Shown here: positions 19,112 to 29,109 of the stretch, piece after piece
Layout of the letters: the number at the start of each line of letters is the position of its first letter
Numbering within the stretch: the stretch's first letter is position 1
Source: Paraburkholderia sp. BCC1886
Lineage (GTDB): Bacteria > Pseudomonadota > Gammaproteobacteria > Burkholderiales > Burkholderiaceae
Direction of reading: 5' to 3'
DNA: 64,000 nt
Assembly: GCF_900996245.1 (NCBI RefSeq)
Contig: NZ_CAAJGK010000118.1
Span: forward strand, 236,997 to 300,996
Notes under the pieces: generated by a model
Databases searched by the model: none
The model's input: the letters and a program-made list of their open reading frames with translations, nothing else
Told to the model about the DNA's origin: nothing
Program-made: the position numbers and the translations under genes

Positions 19112-19333
19112 ATGTTGGCACGAATCGTTCGGGGTATCGGCACCGTCAAAACCATTGAAGGTCACGGAGGGCTGAGAACATTCAGCATCGAACTACCGGA
19201 CGGATTCAGCGCGGGCATCGAAACCGGTGCCAGCGTTTCTGGCGATGGCATGTGTCTGTCCGTGACGGCCATCCACTCTGCGATGCTGGTCGACTTCGAC
19301 GTGGCGTTGCAGAGTTTGAAAATGCACGCGTAA
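19112..19333 (+). CDS. Truncated lumazine-binding domain protein (riboflavin synthase N-terminal-like)
   Basis: The 73-residue product resembles the first lumazine-binding half-barrel of riboflavin synthase: it opens ML-RIVRGIGTVKTIE (family MFTGIVxGxGxV), then GLRTFSIELPDGF, GASVSGDGMCLSVTAI and FDVALQSLK. The conserved F-T-G after the initiator Met is changed to L-A-R, and the protein stops where families continue with T-x-L-G-x-L-x-x-G-x-x-V-N-L-E. An AAGG site precedes the ATG. It ends six bp from the convergent LysR stop. Either a decayed remnant or a stand-alone flavin/lumazine-binding mini-protein; catalysis is unlikely. Confidence 0.6.
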   Translation: MLARIVRGIGTVKTIEGHGGLRTFSIELPDGFSAGIETGASVSGDGMCLSVTAIHSAMLVDFDVALQSLKMHA

Positions 19334-19339
19334 CTCGGC

Positions 19340-20221
19340 CTAAGCAGCGCGCGAGACGAGCAGCTTCGCGATTTCTTTCGCGAGCGGCTGGTTGGCGACA
19401 TCGGGGATGATCAGGTTGAATTCGACATTCGGCAGTTTGGGTAGCAGACGTGCGTTGCTGAAAGGGATGACGTCCCCCGGTATCGCGGACTCGTTCAGAC
19501 AGGAAAAGCCGAGCCCCGCGGACAGCGCCGATTGCAGTCCCGCAACGCCCGAGGCCGAATGCGCGAGAAAATAGTCGATCCCCGCCTCGTCGAGCTGTGC
19601 CAGCATGTAGCGTTGCAGCGAGCATGTCTCGGGCAGCGCGACCAGCGGCAGCGGTTGCCCGGGCGCTCGCTTGAACGACGGCGCCGCCACCCACTGCAAC
19701 GGTTCCCTGCGAATCATGACGCTGGTCAATTCGCTATTTTCTTTCGGTCTTTCGTTCCCGCCCGGGTCGGCCACGCGCATGGACACGCCGATGTCGAAAT
19801 GACCTGATCCCGCATCCCGTCGAATCCACGCGCTTTTGTACACGGAAACATGCAGACGCAACGCCGGGTAATGCTCGCCTAACTGCTTCAATACCCGGGC
19901 AATATCGGTTGGGCGGAAATAGTCGGTGATGGCGAGTCGCAAGTCGCCCGACAGAGAAAGCCCCTGAATGTCGCGATATGCCGTGTCGTTGAGCAGCAGA
20001 AGCTTGCGCGCATGATCGAGCAGCCTGGATCCGGCGGGCGTCAGCGACGCACCCTTCTTTCCACGGACGAACAGCGCAAGTCCGCACGACACTTCGAGTT
20101 TCCTGATCTGTTCGCTCACTGCCGACTGGGAGCGGTGAAGCTGCACCGCAGCCGCGGAGAGGCTGCCGGTATCGGCCACGACCGACAACGTATTCAAAAG
20201 CTCGAGATCGAAGCGCCGCAT
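19340..20221 (-). CDS. LysR-family transcriptional regulator
   Basis: A 293-residue regulator with an N-terminal winged helix-turn-helix (residues 1-60; DTGSLSAAAVQLHRSQSAVSEQIRKLE) and a C-terminal effector-binding domain. It is divergent from the tautomerase-MFS gene pair with only 64 bp between, so it very likely controls that pair and itself from the shared region. The ATG at 20221 gives the standard MRRFDLELL opening; an alternative ATG five codons upstream (20236) cannot be excluded. The inducer is unknown. Confidence 0.9.
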   Translation of the reverse strand: MRRFDLELLNTLSVVADTGSLSAAAVQLHRSQSAVSEQIRKLEVSCGLALFVRGKKGASLTPAGSRLLDHARKLLLLNDTAYRDIQGLSLSGDLRLAITDYFRPTDIARVLKQLGEHYPALRLHVSVYKSAWIRRDAGSGHFDIGVSMRVADPGGNERPKENSELTSVMIRREPLQWVAAPSFKRAPGQPLPLVALPETCSLQRYMLAQLDEAGIDYFLAHSASGVAGLQSALSAGLGFSCLNESAIPGDVIPFSNARLLPKLPNVEFNLIIPDVANQPLAKEIAKLLVSRAA

Positions 20222-20285
20222 TGTTATCCATTCCATTTTCCGATGGATGTGATCATAACTTCCCGCTTTTCCGGAGGAAAGGAAA

Positions 20286-20720
20286 ATGCCACGATATGCC
20301 TTTCATTTCGACGGGAAGATCACTATGCCGGGCATCAACCTTACTGTTTCAGGTATCGGCGACGCGGGACAGTCCGAGCGTCTGGCTATCGCGGTCAGCA
20401 CGCTGACATGTACGGTGCTGCAGAAAGAACTCGGCAAAACGATGGTTATCGTCCGGTACGTGCCGCACGAACAATGGTTCATCGCCGGACAATCGCTCGC
20501 CTCGCTTGGCAAGAATTCGTTCCGCCTCGAAGTGACCATCACGGAAGAGACCAATACGAAGAGTCAGAAAGCCGACTACCACCGGCAGGCATTCGAACTG
20601 CTCTCCACGCTCGTTGGCAATGTTCACCCTCACTCCAACGTTCACATTATCGATTGCGCCGCGACGGGTTACGGGTACGGCGGCTTGACGCAGGAATATC
20701 GCTACCATCGCGCGGCATGA
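20286..20720 (+). CDS. Tautomerase-superfamily protein
   Basis: The 144-residue protein resembles small tautomerases, which use an N-terminal proline as catalytic base. A very strong GGAGGAAAGG site precedes the ATG at 20286 (M-P-R-Y-A-F). A second in-frame ATG at 20325 also gives Met-Pro (M-P-G-I-N-L-T-V-S-G), and that version matches the usual first beta strand of the fold. The segment VIVRYVPHEQWFIAGQSL fits the family middle strand. Its stop overlaps an ATG of the downstream transporter frame (ATGA), suggesting an operon under the divergent LysR regulator. The substrate is unknown. Confidence 0.72.
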   Translation: MPRYAFHFDGKITMPGINLTVSGIGDAGQSERLAIAVSTLTCTVLQKELGKTMVIVRYVPHEQWFIAGQSLASLGKNSFRLEVTITEETNTKSQKADYHRQAFELLSTLVGNVHPHSNVHIIDCAATGYGYGGLTQEYRYHRAA

Positions 20721-20734
20721 AGGCGGGTCGACTC

Positions 20735-21934
20735 ATGGAAACGAATACCTTGTCCGGTTCGGCCGATATGACCACTTCAACCGCATGGCGCGCTCAGGCT
20801 GCCATGCTCGCAATAGGAACCTTCGCGGTCGGCACCGACGCGTTCGTCATCGCCGGTGTCCTGCCTTCGATAGCATCGAGCATGCGCATCGATCTGCCGG
20901 CCGCCGGTCAGATGGTGACGGTCTTCTCGCTCGCTTATGCGCTGAGCGCGCCCATCACCGGCGCGCTCAGCGCTGGCTGGTTCCGGCGGACCGCGTTGAC
21001 GACGGGACTGCTCGTGCTGGTTCTCGGCAACATCCTCACCGCGCTGGCTCCGACCTTCGGGTTAGCGCTGGCCTCGCGCGTGGTGGCGGCAATCGGCGCC
21101 GGTTTGTACACCGGCACCGCGAGCGCCACGGCGGCCGCGCTAGCGGGTCCTGCCAGACGCGGTCGGGCGATCGCCATCGTCATGCTCGGGATGACCTCGT
21201 CGCTGGTGCTCGGCGCGCCATTGGGCACGGCGATCGGCACGATATGGAATTGGCGCGTCACCTTATTCGCCGTGGCCGCACTGGCACTCGCGGCAGGTGC
21301 CGTTATCTATCTGCGCATTCCGGCTATCCGGGAAACGACCGGAGCGAGCCTGGGCACGCGGCTCGCCCCGCTGCGAAGCCGTTGGGTGGTGAGTATTCTG
21401 GTGCGCGCGCTGCTCGTCTTTATCGGTATCTTCCTTCCGTACACCTATATCAGCGCCATCTATGCACCCGTGACCGCCGCGAATCCCGGGGCGCTTAGCT
21501 GGCTGCTACTGATCTTCGGCGTTGCCAGTACGCTGTCCAACCTGACCGCGGGCCGGCTGACCGACCATTGGGGACCACGGCGGGTGATCGTCGTCGGCTC
21601 TCTCGGCATCGCCGCCGCCCTCGCGCTGATGCCATGGATGAACGCAAGTCTGCCGCTTGCATTACTCGCCTCGTTCATCGCCGGACTGTTCAGCTTTTCG
21701 CAAACTACCCCGCAACAACATCTGATTCTCTCGCATGCGCCGGCCGGTACGCAGTCGGTCGTCATCGCGCTTTACCAGGCCGTGCTTTATCTGGGCGTAT
21801 CGCTGTCGGGCGCGATCGGGGCGGGGTTCATCAAGCACTTCGGTGCTCATTATCTGAGCTGGCTGGCCGTACTCTTTGTCGCGGTTTCGCTGTTGCCGAT
21901 GCTGTTCATCAAAGGGCGTGAGCCCATTCATTGA
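20735..21934 (+). CDS. MFS transporter (drug:H+ antiporter-1 type)
   Basis: A 399-residue membrane protein with about 12 hydrophobic helices. The start of the first helix (GTFAVGTDAFVIAGVLPSIA), the ALSAPITGAL segment of helix 2 and the RRTALTTGLLVLVLGN loop 2-3 region are typical of DHA1-type exporters such as AraJ/YdhP. ATG at 20735 is preceded by GGCGGG at good spacing; an ATG at 20717 overlapping the tautomerase stop is the alternative. It probably exports a compound connected with the tautomerase, both being under the neighbouring LysR protein. Confidence 0.9.
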   Translation: METNTLSGSADMTTSTAWRAQAAMLAIGTFAVGTDAFVIAGVLPSIASSMRIDLPAAGQMVTVFSLAYALSAPITGALSAGWFRRTALTTGLLVLVLGNILTALAPTFGLALASRVVAAIGAGLYTGTASATAAALAGPARRGRAIAIVMLGMTSSLVLGAPLGTAIGTIWNWRVTLFAVAALALAAGAVIYLRIPAIRETTGASLGTRLAPLRSRWVVSILVRALLVFIGIFLPYTYISAIYAPVTAANPGALSWLLLIFGVASTLSNLTAGRLTDHWGPRRVIVVGSLGIAAALALMPWMNASLPLALLASFIAGLFSFSQTTPQQHLILSHAPAGTQSVVIALYQAVLYLGVSLSGAIGAGFIKHFGAHYLSWLAVLFVAVSLLPMLFIKGREPIH

Positions 21935-22173
21935 ACGGCCGGGTAGCGATCGCGCTCCACATGACCGCTTCTCTAGCAACCTGGTGGCGATGTGTCTCTG
22001 ACAGGACAGTCTCGTCGCTGCAAACCAGGCACACGGTGTCCGAACCCGGTCGTGCCGTGCGCGCGTCGACGTGCCTTTGCACGCGCCGCGCTATCCATTG
22101 AAGAATCCGTTGCTGGTGTTTTTGCCGGCGGGTTCGCATACTTTGCGGCTTCCCTCCTCTGGAACGATCCGGC

Positions 22174-22983
22174 ATGTCTCTTTCACTCGACCATATCGTG
22201 ATCCGCGTGCAGGATCTCGAACAGACCATCGCGGACTTCAGTGCGCTCGGCTTTACGGTGCAGCGTGGCGGCACGCATGCGGACGGTGCGACCCACAACG
22301 CCCTGATCGGCTTTGCCGACGGCAGCTACTTCGAACTGATCGCGTTTTTGCGGGCTGCGCCCGAGCATCGCTGGTGGGACCCGGAGCATCGCGTCGGCGA
22401 CGGTTTCGTCGATTTCGCGCTGTTGCCGCAGACAGTGGCCGGCACGATCGACGCCGCACGTGAGCGCGGTCTGCACTATCAAGGTCCGACCGCGGGCGGA
22501 CGTCTGCGACCCGACGGCGAACGGCTCGAATGGCAAACAGGCAGGCCGCCGGGCGTGGACCTGCCGTTTCTGTGCGGCGACATCACGCCGCGCCACCTGC
22601 GGGTCGCCGAAGGCAACGTGCGTCATCACGCGAATGGCGCGCGTGGCGTCGCGAATGTCACGGTCGTGGTGAACGATCTGGATGCGAGTCTCGCGCGCTA
22701 CCGGGCGCTGCTCGGCGATTTCAGCGCGCCGCCGGCGCCACTGTCGGGCTACGGCGTGCGGCTGGCCGTCGTGCCGCTCGGTGCTACCACGGTCACGCTC
22801 GCGAGCCCCTCGCGCGAGCAGGACGAAGCCGAAGGTTTCGCCGCCGATCTGCACCGGCATCTCGTCTCACGCGGCGAAGGCGTGTTCGCCGTCGCGCTGG
22901 ACACCCCGGAGCGCGACGCAGCGCGTTACTTCGGACGCGATCTCACGCATGGTGCGATTCTCGAACTGGTAGCCGGTTCCTGA
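22174..22983 (+). CDS. VOC/glyoxalase-fold protein
   Basis: The 269-residue protein begins SLDHIVIRVQDLEQTIADFSALGFTVQRG, the hallmark first beta-alpha-beta unit of the vicinal-oxygen-chelate fold. A second, weaker unit starts near residue 157 (GVANVTVVVNDLDASLARYRALLG). This double-module arrangement matches the glyoxalase-like (Glyoxalase_3) family, whose members mostly lack known activity. It is a single gene with a 239-bp non-coding stretch before it in which I found no clear promoter, and it converges on the LIV transporter operon. Enzymatic role unknown. Confidence 0.85.
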   Translation: MSLSLDHIVIRVQDLEQTIADFSALGFTVQRGGTHADGATHNALIGFADGSYFELIAFLRAAPEHRWWDPEHRVGDGFVDFALLPQTVAGTIDAARERGLHYQGPTAGGRLRPDGERLEWQTGRPPGVDLPFLCGDITPRHLRVAEGNVRHHANGARGVANVTVVVNDLDASLARYRALLGDFSAPPAPLSGYGVRLAVVPLGATTVTLASPSREQDEAEGFAADLHRHLVSRGEGVFAVALDTPERDAARYFGRDLTHGAILELVAGS

Positions 22984-23031
22984 ACGCCGCGTCATCGTGC
23001 GCTCAGGACCTTGCTTTCAGGACCCGGCCTT

Positions 23032-23772
<741 letters not shown>

Positions 23773-23828
23773 GGCGGCGCAGTGATAGGGTAAAGAATCC
23801 GGCGCAATCCGATGCAGGCCGAAGCTCG

Positions 23829-24716
23829 TCATGCGGCCGCCGTTTCGTTGCGGCCCGTCTGCGCGCCGACCTTGCGGTTGCCGAGATAGGCTTCGATCAC
23901 GGCGGGGTCGTTGCGCACTTCGTCGGGCAGACCCGACGCGATCTTGCGACCGTCGTCGAGCACCAGCACGCGATCGGACAGCCGCATGACGAGGTCGAGT
24001 TTGTGTTCGATCAGCAGAATAGTCAGACCGTCGCGTTTGAGTTCGAGAATCAGTTCGAGCATCTCCGCGGTTTCGGATTCGTTCATGCCGGCAGTCGGCT
24101 CGTCGAGCAGCAGGATGCGCGGACGCAGTGCCAGCGCGCGCGCAATCTCCACGCGCCGCCGGTTCGCGTACGACAGGCTGTGCGCCGGCTCGTCGATGCG
24201 CGGCGCGAGGCGCGTGCCGAATCGCGCGAGCAGCGCCTTCACTTCGTCACGCAGTTGCGCGTCCTCGCGACGCACCGCCGCGGACCCGATCAGCGCGCGC
24301 AGCACCTCCGCGAAAGCGCCGGCCACCGGCCAGCCACGGCGCGTGGTCGCCAGTCGCGCGTGAGCGCCGATCAGCACGTTGTCCAGCACGCTCAGGTTCC
24401 CGAATACCCGCCCGTGCTGAAAGGTACGTGCGACGCCGCGCGCGGCAAGCAGCTCCGGCGCCATGCCGGTCACGTCCTCGCCGGCGAACCGCACTTCGCC
24501 CTCATCGGGTGTATCGGTGCCGGCCAGCAGGTTGAACAGCGTCGATTTACCCGCGCCGTTCGGTCCGATCACGCTCACGCACTCACCGCGCGCGATCGAC
24601 AGGTTCACGTCGTTCACCGCCACGAGTCCGCCGAAGCGGCGCGTCACGTGACGCACGTCGAACAGGATGTCCGCGGCATCGCCCTGAATGGTCGAAGTCA
24701 TGGTCTTCTCCGTCAT
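23829..24716 (-). CDS. livG: Branched-chain amino acid-type ABC transporter ATPase, LivG
   Basis: This 295-residue ATPase has Walker A GPNGAGKSTLFNLLAG, the LivG-style degenerate signature LSYANRRRVEIARAL and Walker B ILLLDEPTAGMN, followed by the LivG C-terminal extension (PAVIEAYLG). The ATG at 24716 overlaps the permease stop (ATGA). A second ATG at 24701 has a better GGAGAA site six bases upstream and may be used instead. The same frame stays open for 1.6 kb further upstream, antisense-style over the permease gene in another frame, and is not coding there. Confidence 0.92.
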   Translation of the reverse strand: MTEKTMTSTIQGDAADILFDVRHVTRRFGGLVAVNDVNLSIARGECVSVIGPNGAGKSTLFNLLAGTDTPDEGEVRFAGEDVTGMAPELLAARGVARTFQHGRVFGNLSVLDNVLIGAHARLATTRRGWPVAGAFAEVLRALIGSAAVRREDAQLRDEVKALLARFGTRLAPRIDEPAHSLSYANRRRVEIARALALRPRILLLDEPTAGMNESETAEMLELILELKRDGLTILLIEHKLDLVMRLSDRVLVLDDGRKIASGLPDEVRNDPAVIEAYLGNRKVGAQTGRNETAAA

Positions 24717-26536
24717 ACCGAGCCGAACAGACCTTGCGGCCTGAAACGCACCAGCAGAAGCAGGATCACACCGTAGATCAGCATCCGGTAGTCGGCGGCG
24801 AAGCGGAACAGCTCGGGCAGGCTGATGAGCGCAACCGCACCGGCCACCGCGCCGACCACGCTGCCCAGACCGCCGAGGATCACCATCGTCAACGCGAGAA
24901 TCGACACCTGCGAATCGAAGGTCTGATAGTTGATGTAGCTGTACAGATGCGCCGCGATCGCGCCGCCGATGCCTGCCGCGAGTCCGCCGACCGCGAAGGC
25001 CATCGCCTTGTAGCGGTTGGGACGGATGCCGTAAGCGCGCGCCGCCACGTCGTCTTCGCGGATCGCGCGCCACGTGCGGCCGAGGTGAGAGCGCAGCAGC
25101 CGGACCTGCAGCAATGCGAGCACGACGAGTACACCCAGCGTGAACCAGTAGACGGCGCGAACGCCGGTCAGTTGCCAGCCGAACAGCGAGAGCGGCGGGA
25201 TGCCGGTAATGCCGATCGGTCCGCGTGTGAGGCTGTCCCAGTTCAGTACGACGAGCCCGACGATTTCGCCGATACCGAGCGTCGCGATCGACACATAGTG
25301 GCCGCGCAAGCGGAACGACGGATAGACGAGCAGCGTGCCGAGGCCCGCCGTGATGAGTCCGGCAAGCGGAATCGTCAAGGCTGGCGACCAGCCGAGGTTG
25401 ACCGACAGCAAGGCGGACGCATAGGCGCCGATCAGCAGCAGCGCCGCATGACCGAGGGAAATCTGCCCAACCGTGCCCGCAACCAGCGTCAGGCTGAGCG
25501 CCAGCAAGCCGTAGATCCAGCCATTGGTGAGCGTTTGCAGCAGGTACGAAGACGGCGCGGCAAACGGCAGCGCGAAAGCGAGCACCACCACCGCGACGAT
25601 CACGCCGCGTGGAATTCGCACTGCCTTGCGGTTCGAGAGGAAGGTCCCCGTGAGCGGCTCGGGCGGCAGGCGGCGGTTCGAACTGAACAGCCCGTTCGGC
25701 CGCCAGACCAGAAACGCCAGCAGCAGCACGAACGCGAACAGGTCGCGATAGCTCGTGCCGAACAATGCCACACCGTAGCTTTCCACCAACCCCAGCAGCA
25801 GGCTGCCGGCAATTGCGCCGGGCACGTTGCCCAGCCCGCCGATCAGCAACGCGACGACGCCCTTCAACGTCGCCTGGAATCCCATCGCGGGATCGATGCT
25901 GTTGTAGTACATGCCCACCAGCAGGCCGCTTAGCCCACCGAGTCCACACGCAATTGCGAAGACGGCCTGATTCACGGCGTTCACATTGACGCCCATCTGC
26001 TGCGCCGCGTCGCGGTCCTGCGCGGTCGCGCGCACGGCCCAGCCGAGCCGCGTGAAGCGCAGGAACACATACAGCACCGCCGCCGCGCCGATACCGATCG
26101 CGGCGATCAGCAGATCGAGCGAACCCAGCGTGGCCCCGCCGATCGACACGGACCATTCGGGCAGCGAACCCGGCACCGGCCGCGGGTCTGGTCCGAACAC
26201 GATCTGCGCGAGCTGGTCGAGCACGAAACTGATGCCGATGGTGGCCAGCAGCGGGGCGATACGTGCGGCGCCCTGCAACGGCCGCAGGCCGATCCGCTCG
26301 ATCAGCACGCCGAGCAGCGCGCAGCCCGCGACGGTTGCGAGCAGCGCCACCGGCAGCGGCAAGCCGAGCCGCGTGAGACACAGCCAGCCGATGAAACCGC
26401 CGATCATGTACACCGAACCGTGCGCGAAATTGATCAGATGCGAGACGCCGAAAATCAGCGCGAGACCGACCGCCAGCAACGCATAAATGTTGCCGACGAT
26501 CAGACCGTTGACGGTGTAGTCGAACCAGGCGTTCAT
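24713..26536 (-). CDS. Fused LivH-LivM ABC transporter permease
   Basis: A 607-residue inner-membrane protein in which both LIV permeases are one chain. Residues 1 to about 290 are LivH-like (MNAWFDYTVNGLIVGNIYALLAVG, NFAHGSVYMIGGF, IERIGLRPLQGA). Residues about 305-607 are LivM-like (LAGTVGQISLGHAALLLIGAY, LRSHLGRTWRAIREDD with the EAA-type loop). The join lies near residue 295 in a polar stretch rich in Arg. Fusions like this are known in some proteobacterial LIV systems. It is preceded 40 bp upstream by its binding protein gene and followed by LivG with overlapping stop and start. Confidence 0.93.
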   Translation of the reverse strand: MNAWFDYTVNGLIVGNIYALLAVGLALIFGVSHLINFAHGSVYMIGGFIGWLCLTRLGLPLPVALLATVAGCALLGVLIERIGLRPLQGAARIAPLLATIGISFVLDQLAQIVFGPDPRPVPGSLPEWSVSIGGATLGSLDLLIAAIGIGAAAVLYVFLRFTRLGWAVRATAQDRDAAQQMGVNVNAVNQAVFAIACGLGGLSGLLVGMYYNSIDPAMGFQATLKGVVALLIGGLGNVPGAIAGSLLLGLVESYGVALFGTSYRDLFAFVLLLAFLVWRPNGLFSSNRRLPPEPLTGTFLSNRKAVRIPRGVIVAVVVLAFALPFAAPSSYLLQTLTNGWIYGLLALSLTLVAGTVGQISLGHAALLLIGAYASALLSVNLGWSPALTIPLAGLITAGLGTLLVYPSFRLRGHYVSIATLGIGEIVGLVVLNWDSLTRGPIGITGIPPLSLFGWQLTGVRAVYWFTLGVLVVLALLQVRLLRSHLGRTWRAIREDDVAARAYGIRPNRYKAMAFAVGGLAAGIGGAIAAHLYSYINYQTFDSQVSILALTMVILGGLGSVVGAVAGAVALISLPELFRFAADYRMLIYGVILLLLVRFRPQGLFGSV

Positions 26537-26576
26537 GGTGTGCCTTTCCTGGGGCGCGACGCTGTCGTGCGGCGGG

Positions 26577-27755
26577 TCATTGCGCGTGCACGGCGCCCGC
26601 GCCGTCCCATAGCGCGAACTGGCCGTCCTTGACCACGAGTTCGAGATTCTTCGCGCCGGCGACGCGGCGCGTTTGCGGATCGAACCTGAACTTGCCGAAG
26701 ATCACGCTCGGCACGTTGTCGATTTTCGCGAAACCATCATGAACGGCGACACGGTTCGGTCCATAGCGGCGAATCACTTCACCGGCCAGAATCATCGCGT
26801 CGTAAGCGCGCGCCGCGAACGTGTCCGGCTCGGCGCCGTATTTCGCGCGGTAGCGCTGCACGAAGCTCTGCACCTCGGGGCGGGGGTCGCCCGGGAAGAA
26901 ATTCGATTCGGTGTAAACACCGTTCACGGCGGGACCGCCCAGGTCGAGGAATTTCGGCGAATACACGGAACCCACCGCCGCGATCGGCGTGGTGACGCCC
27001 GCGGCGCGCGCCTGACGCACGATCTGCGCGCCGTCGGAGTAGTACGAGATCAGCACGATGGAATCGGGGTTTTCGCTGCGCACGCGCGTGAGCGTTGCGC
27101 GAAAGTCTTTCTCGTTGGGCTGGTACGCTTCGGCCGCGACGACCTGCGCGCCATCGCCAGTAGCGGCCTTCGCGAAGATATCCTTGCTGGTGCGGCCCCA
27201 GTCGGTGTTCAGATAGAGCACGGCAATCTTCCTGAAGCCGAGACCTTTGGTGACGTAGCGCGCGAGCAGCGGCTGTTCTTCAGCCTGGCTAATCGCCGTG
27301 CTCCACATGTAGTCGCCACCCTTGGTGAAGTCGGGGTGCGAGTTAGTGAAGCCGAATTGCACGAGTTGCGCGCGTTGATAAACCGGCGACGCGGCCATCG
27401 ACGCGCCGCTCGACAGATCGCCCAGTTCGATCAGGATGCGTTTGTCGTCGACGAATTTCTGCGCAATGGAAACCGCCTGACGCGGATCGCTGCGGCTGTC
27501 CTCGAAGTCGTAGGCCAGCGGATGACCGTTGATGCCGCCATTACCGTTGATCTGCTCCAGTGCGAGATCGAAGCCGCGTTTCCATTGCTCGCCGTATTGC
27601 GCATCCTGACCGCTAAGCGGGCCGGTGACGCCGACCCAGTAGGGCTCGCCCGCGTGCGCGGCGGGCAGCGCCGCGCCGAACGCGAAACCGAGTGCACCGA
27701 TCAGTTTTAGCAGCGTACGGCCCGCGCTGCGTGTGTTGCCCGACAGAATCGACAT
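26577..27755 (-). CDS. LIV-type ABC transporter substrate-binding protein (copy 1)
   Basis: The 392-residue protein is a type-1 periplasmic binding protein. A signal peptide (residues 1-35, ending LPAAHA) precedes the mature start EPYWVGVTGPLSGQDAQYGEQW. ELGDLSSGASMAASPVYQRA and FTNSHPDFTKGGDY are family-typical but unlike classical LivJ. The ATG at 27755 gives the signal; the extension to 27797 does not. It heads the LIV operon and is very similar to the protein encoded at 31910-33088, even in length. Cargo unknown, likely a small acid or sulfur/nitrogen compound. Confidence 0.92.
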   Translation of the reverse strand: MSILSGNTRSAGRTLLKLIGALGFAFGAALPAAHAGEPYWVGVTGPLSGQDAQYGEQWKRGFDLALEQINGNGGINGHPLAYDFEDSRSDPRQAVSIAQKFVDDKRILIELGDLSSGASMAASPVYQRAQLVQFGFTNSHPDFTKGGDYMWSTAISQAEEQPLLARYVTKGLGFRKIAVLYLNTDWGRTSKDIFAKAATGDGAQVVAAEAYQPNEKDFRATLTRVRSENPDSIVLISYYSDGAQIVRQARAAGVTTPIAAVGSVYSPKFLDLGGPAVNGVYTESNFFPGDPRPEVQSFVQRYRAKYGAEPDTFAARAYDAMILAGEVIRRYGPNRVAVHDGFAKIDNVPSVIFGKFRFDPQTRRVAGAKNLELVVKDGQFALWDGAGAVHAQ

Positions 27756-28092
27756 ACTGCTCTCACGCCATGTATTAAGGTGAGCCGATGTAACCATGTT
27801 GCCGCAAAGTCGACCAACGAAGATAAGCGTCGATACTTATTCCGCGATATCGACTAAGCATGTGAACACGGCTGCTGATGCGCAGCGACGCAGTCCGGTC
27901 GATCCGGCTCCGGCAGGAAAACACCTTGTATGAAGGGCTTTTCCGTAATCGTCCAGCCTCACTGCCAGCACGCGGAGAACAGCGAACGAGAAGACGAAGC
28001 GCAGTATCCGTCACTTCGATAGCGAAATTTATTATAAGAATTCCGCATTCAACGACCCCTAAAATGCACTCAACACATTCACGGGACAGCGC
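27756..28092. promoter_or_regulatory. Divergent control region between LIV operon and LysR cassette
   Basis: A 337-bp gap without genes. GTCGATA (27829-27835) and TATCGAC (27848-27854) make a 7-bp dyad with 12 bp between, the T-N11-A geometry of LysR-type operators, about 75-100 bp before the LIV binding-protein start. A second dyad TTCGATAGCGAA lies at 28015-28026. A perfect TATAAT on the minus strand is at 28031-28036, but I saw no matching -35 at 17 bp. The LysR protein encoded to the right is the natural candidate to bind here. Confidence 0.5.
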
Positions 28093-29109
28093 ATGGAGTT
28101 GCATCAACTCGAAACGTTTTCGGCAGTCATGTCGAGCGGCAGCATGACCGGCGCCGCCCGGCTGCTTGGCCGCTCGCAGCCGGGCGTGACGAGGACCATC
28201 CAGGATCTCGAACAGGAAATCGGCTACGCCCTCTTCGATCGCAAAGGCCCACGCGTTACGCCGACGAGCCGCGCGTTCCGGCTATACGACGAAGTGGAGC
28301 GCTCGTTGATCGGGCTGTCCGCCATCCGCGCCAGTGCGCATGCGATCGGCCGGGACGAGACCATGCCGCTGCGCATTGCCGCGACCCCCTCGCTCGCGGC
28401 TGCGCTCGCCCCGCGAGCGCTTGCCCGGCTCGCGCGCAACGGCACCGCCAGCGACGCGCAACTGCGCAGCGTCTCGGCCGAGCAGGTGGTCGAGGCGCTG
28501 CTGTCGCGCTCGGCCGATGTCGGCATGGCCACCCTGCCGCTCGATCACGCGGCACTCGACGTGCACTACATCATCGAAGCGCCGTGTGTGGCGGTACTGC
28601 ATCGGGACGACCCGCTTGCCCAGGATCGCCAGGTGTCGCTCGCGCAACTCGGCGGCCGCCCGGTCGCCACGCTCGCGAACCGTTATCGACTGCGCAACCG
28701 TATCGACCGTGCGTTCGAACAAGCCGGTATCGAACTCAGGGTCGCGCTGGAAACGAATGCGTCGCTCAACGCGATGATCGCGGCGCAGGAAAAGCTGGCC
28801 GTCGCCATCGTCGATCCCGTGACGGCATTCGGCGTTGCGCTGGACGCGCTAGAAGTGCGACCGCTCGACGTTGCGATTCCGTTCCTCTACGGGGTCGTCA
28901 CACTGACCGGCCGGCCGCGAACCGTCGAGGTGAACGCTTTCATCGACGCGCTGGCCGACATATCGCATGCGCTGTTACCGGACGCTTTACGGCACGCCGC
29001 TTCGCAACATGGCGCGCTGGTCGCTCACGATCGCACACCCCTTCACGACGACCCACGCGCAACGGGTGCCACCGCGGCCGCCCGGCATGACAACGGAGTC
29101 TCGGCATGA
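28093..29109 (+). CDS. LysR-family transcriptional regulator
   Basis: This 338-residue regulator opens MELHQLETFSAVMSSGSMTGAARLLGRSQPGVTRTIQDLE, a standard LysR DNA-binding domain, followed by a periplasmic-binding-protein-like effector domain (about 95-300) and a 40-residue Ser/Thr/Ala-rich tail not usual in the family. It starts the FMO-CMD-AhpD cassette, its stop overlapping the FMO ATG (ATGA at 29106), and is divergent from the LIV operon. It probably regulates both. The inducer may be the transported compound or a product of its oxidation. Confidence 0.9.
   Translation: MELHQLETFSAVMSSGSMTGAARLLGRSQPGVTRTIQDLEQEIGYALFDRKGPRVTPTSRAFRLYDEVERSLIGLSAIRASAHAIGRDETMPLRIAATPSLAAALAPRALARLARNGTASDAQLRSVSAEQVVEALLSRSADVGMATLPLDHAALDVHYIIEAPCVAVLHRDDPLAQDRQVSLAQLGGRPVATLANRYRLRNRIDRAFEQAGIELRVALETNASLNAMIAAQEKLAVAIVDPVTAFGVALDALEVRPLDVAIPFLYGVVTLTGRPRTVEVNAFIDALADISHALLPDALRHAASQHGALVAHDRTPLHDDPRATGATAAARHDNGVSA

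Noticed and set aside
23829..26381. An 850-residue minus-strand open frame covering LivG and most of the permease gene
   Set aside because: Only its C-terminal 295 residues are LivG; the rest is Arg/Ala-rich shadow of the LivH-LivM frame, which has clear membrane helices.
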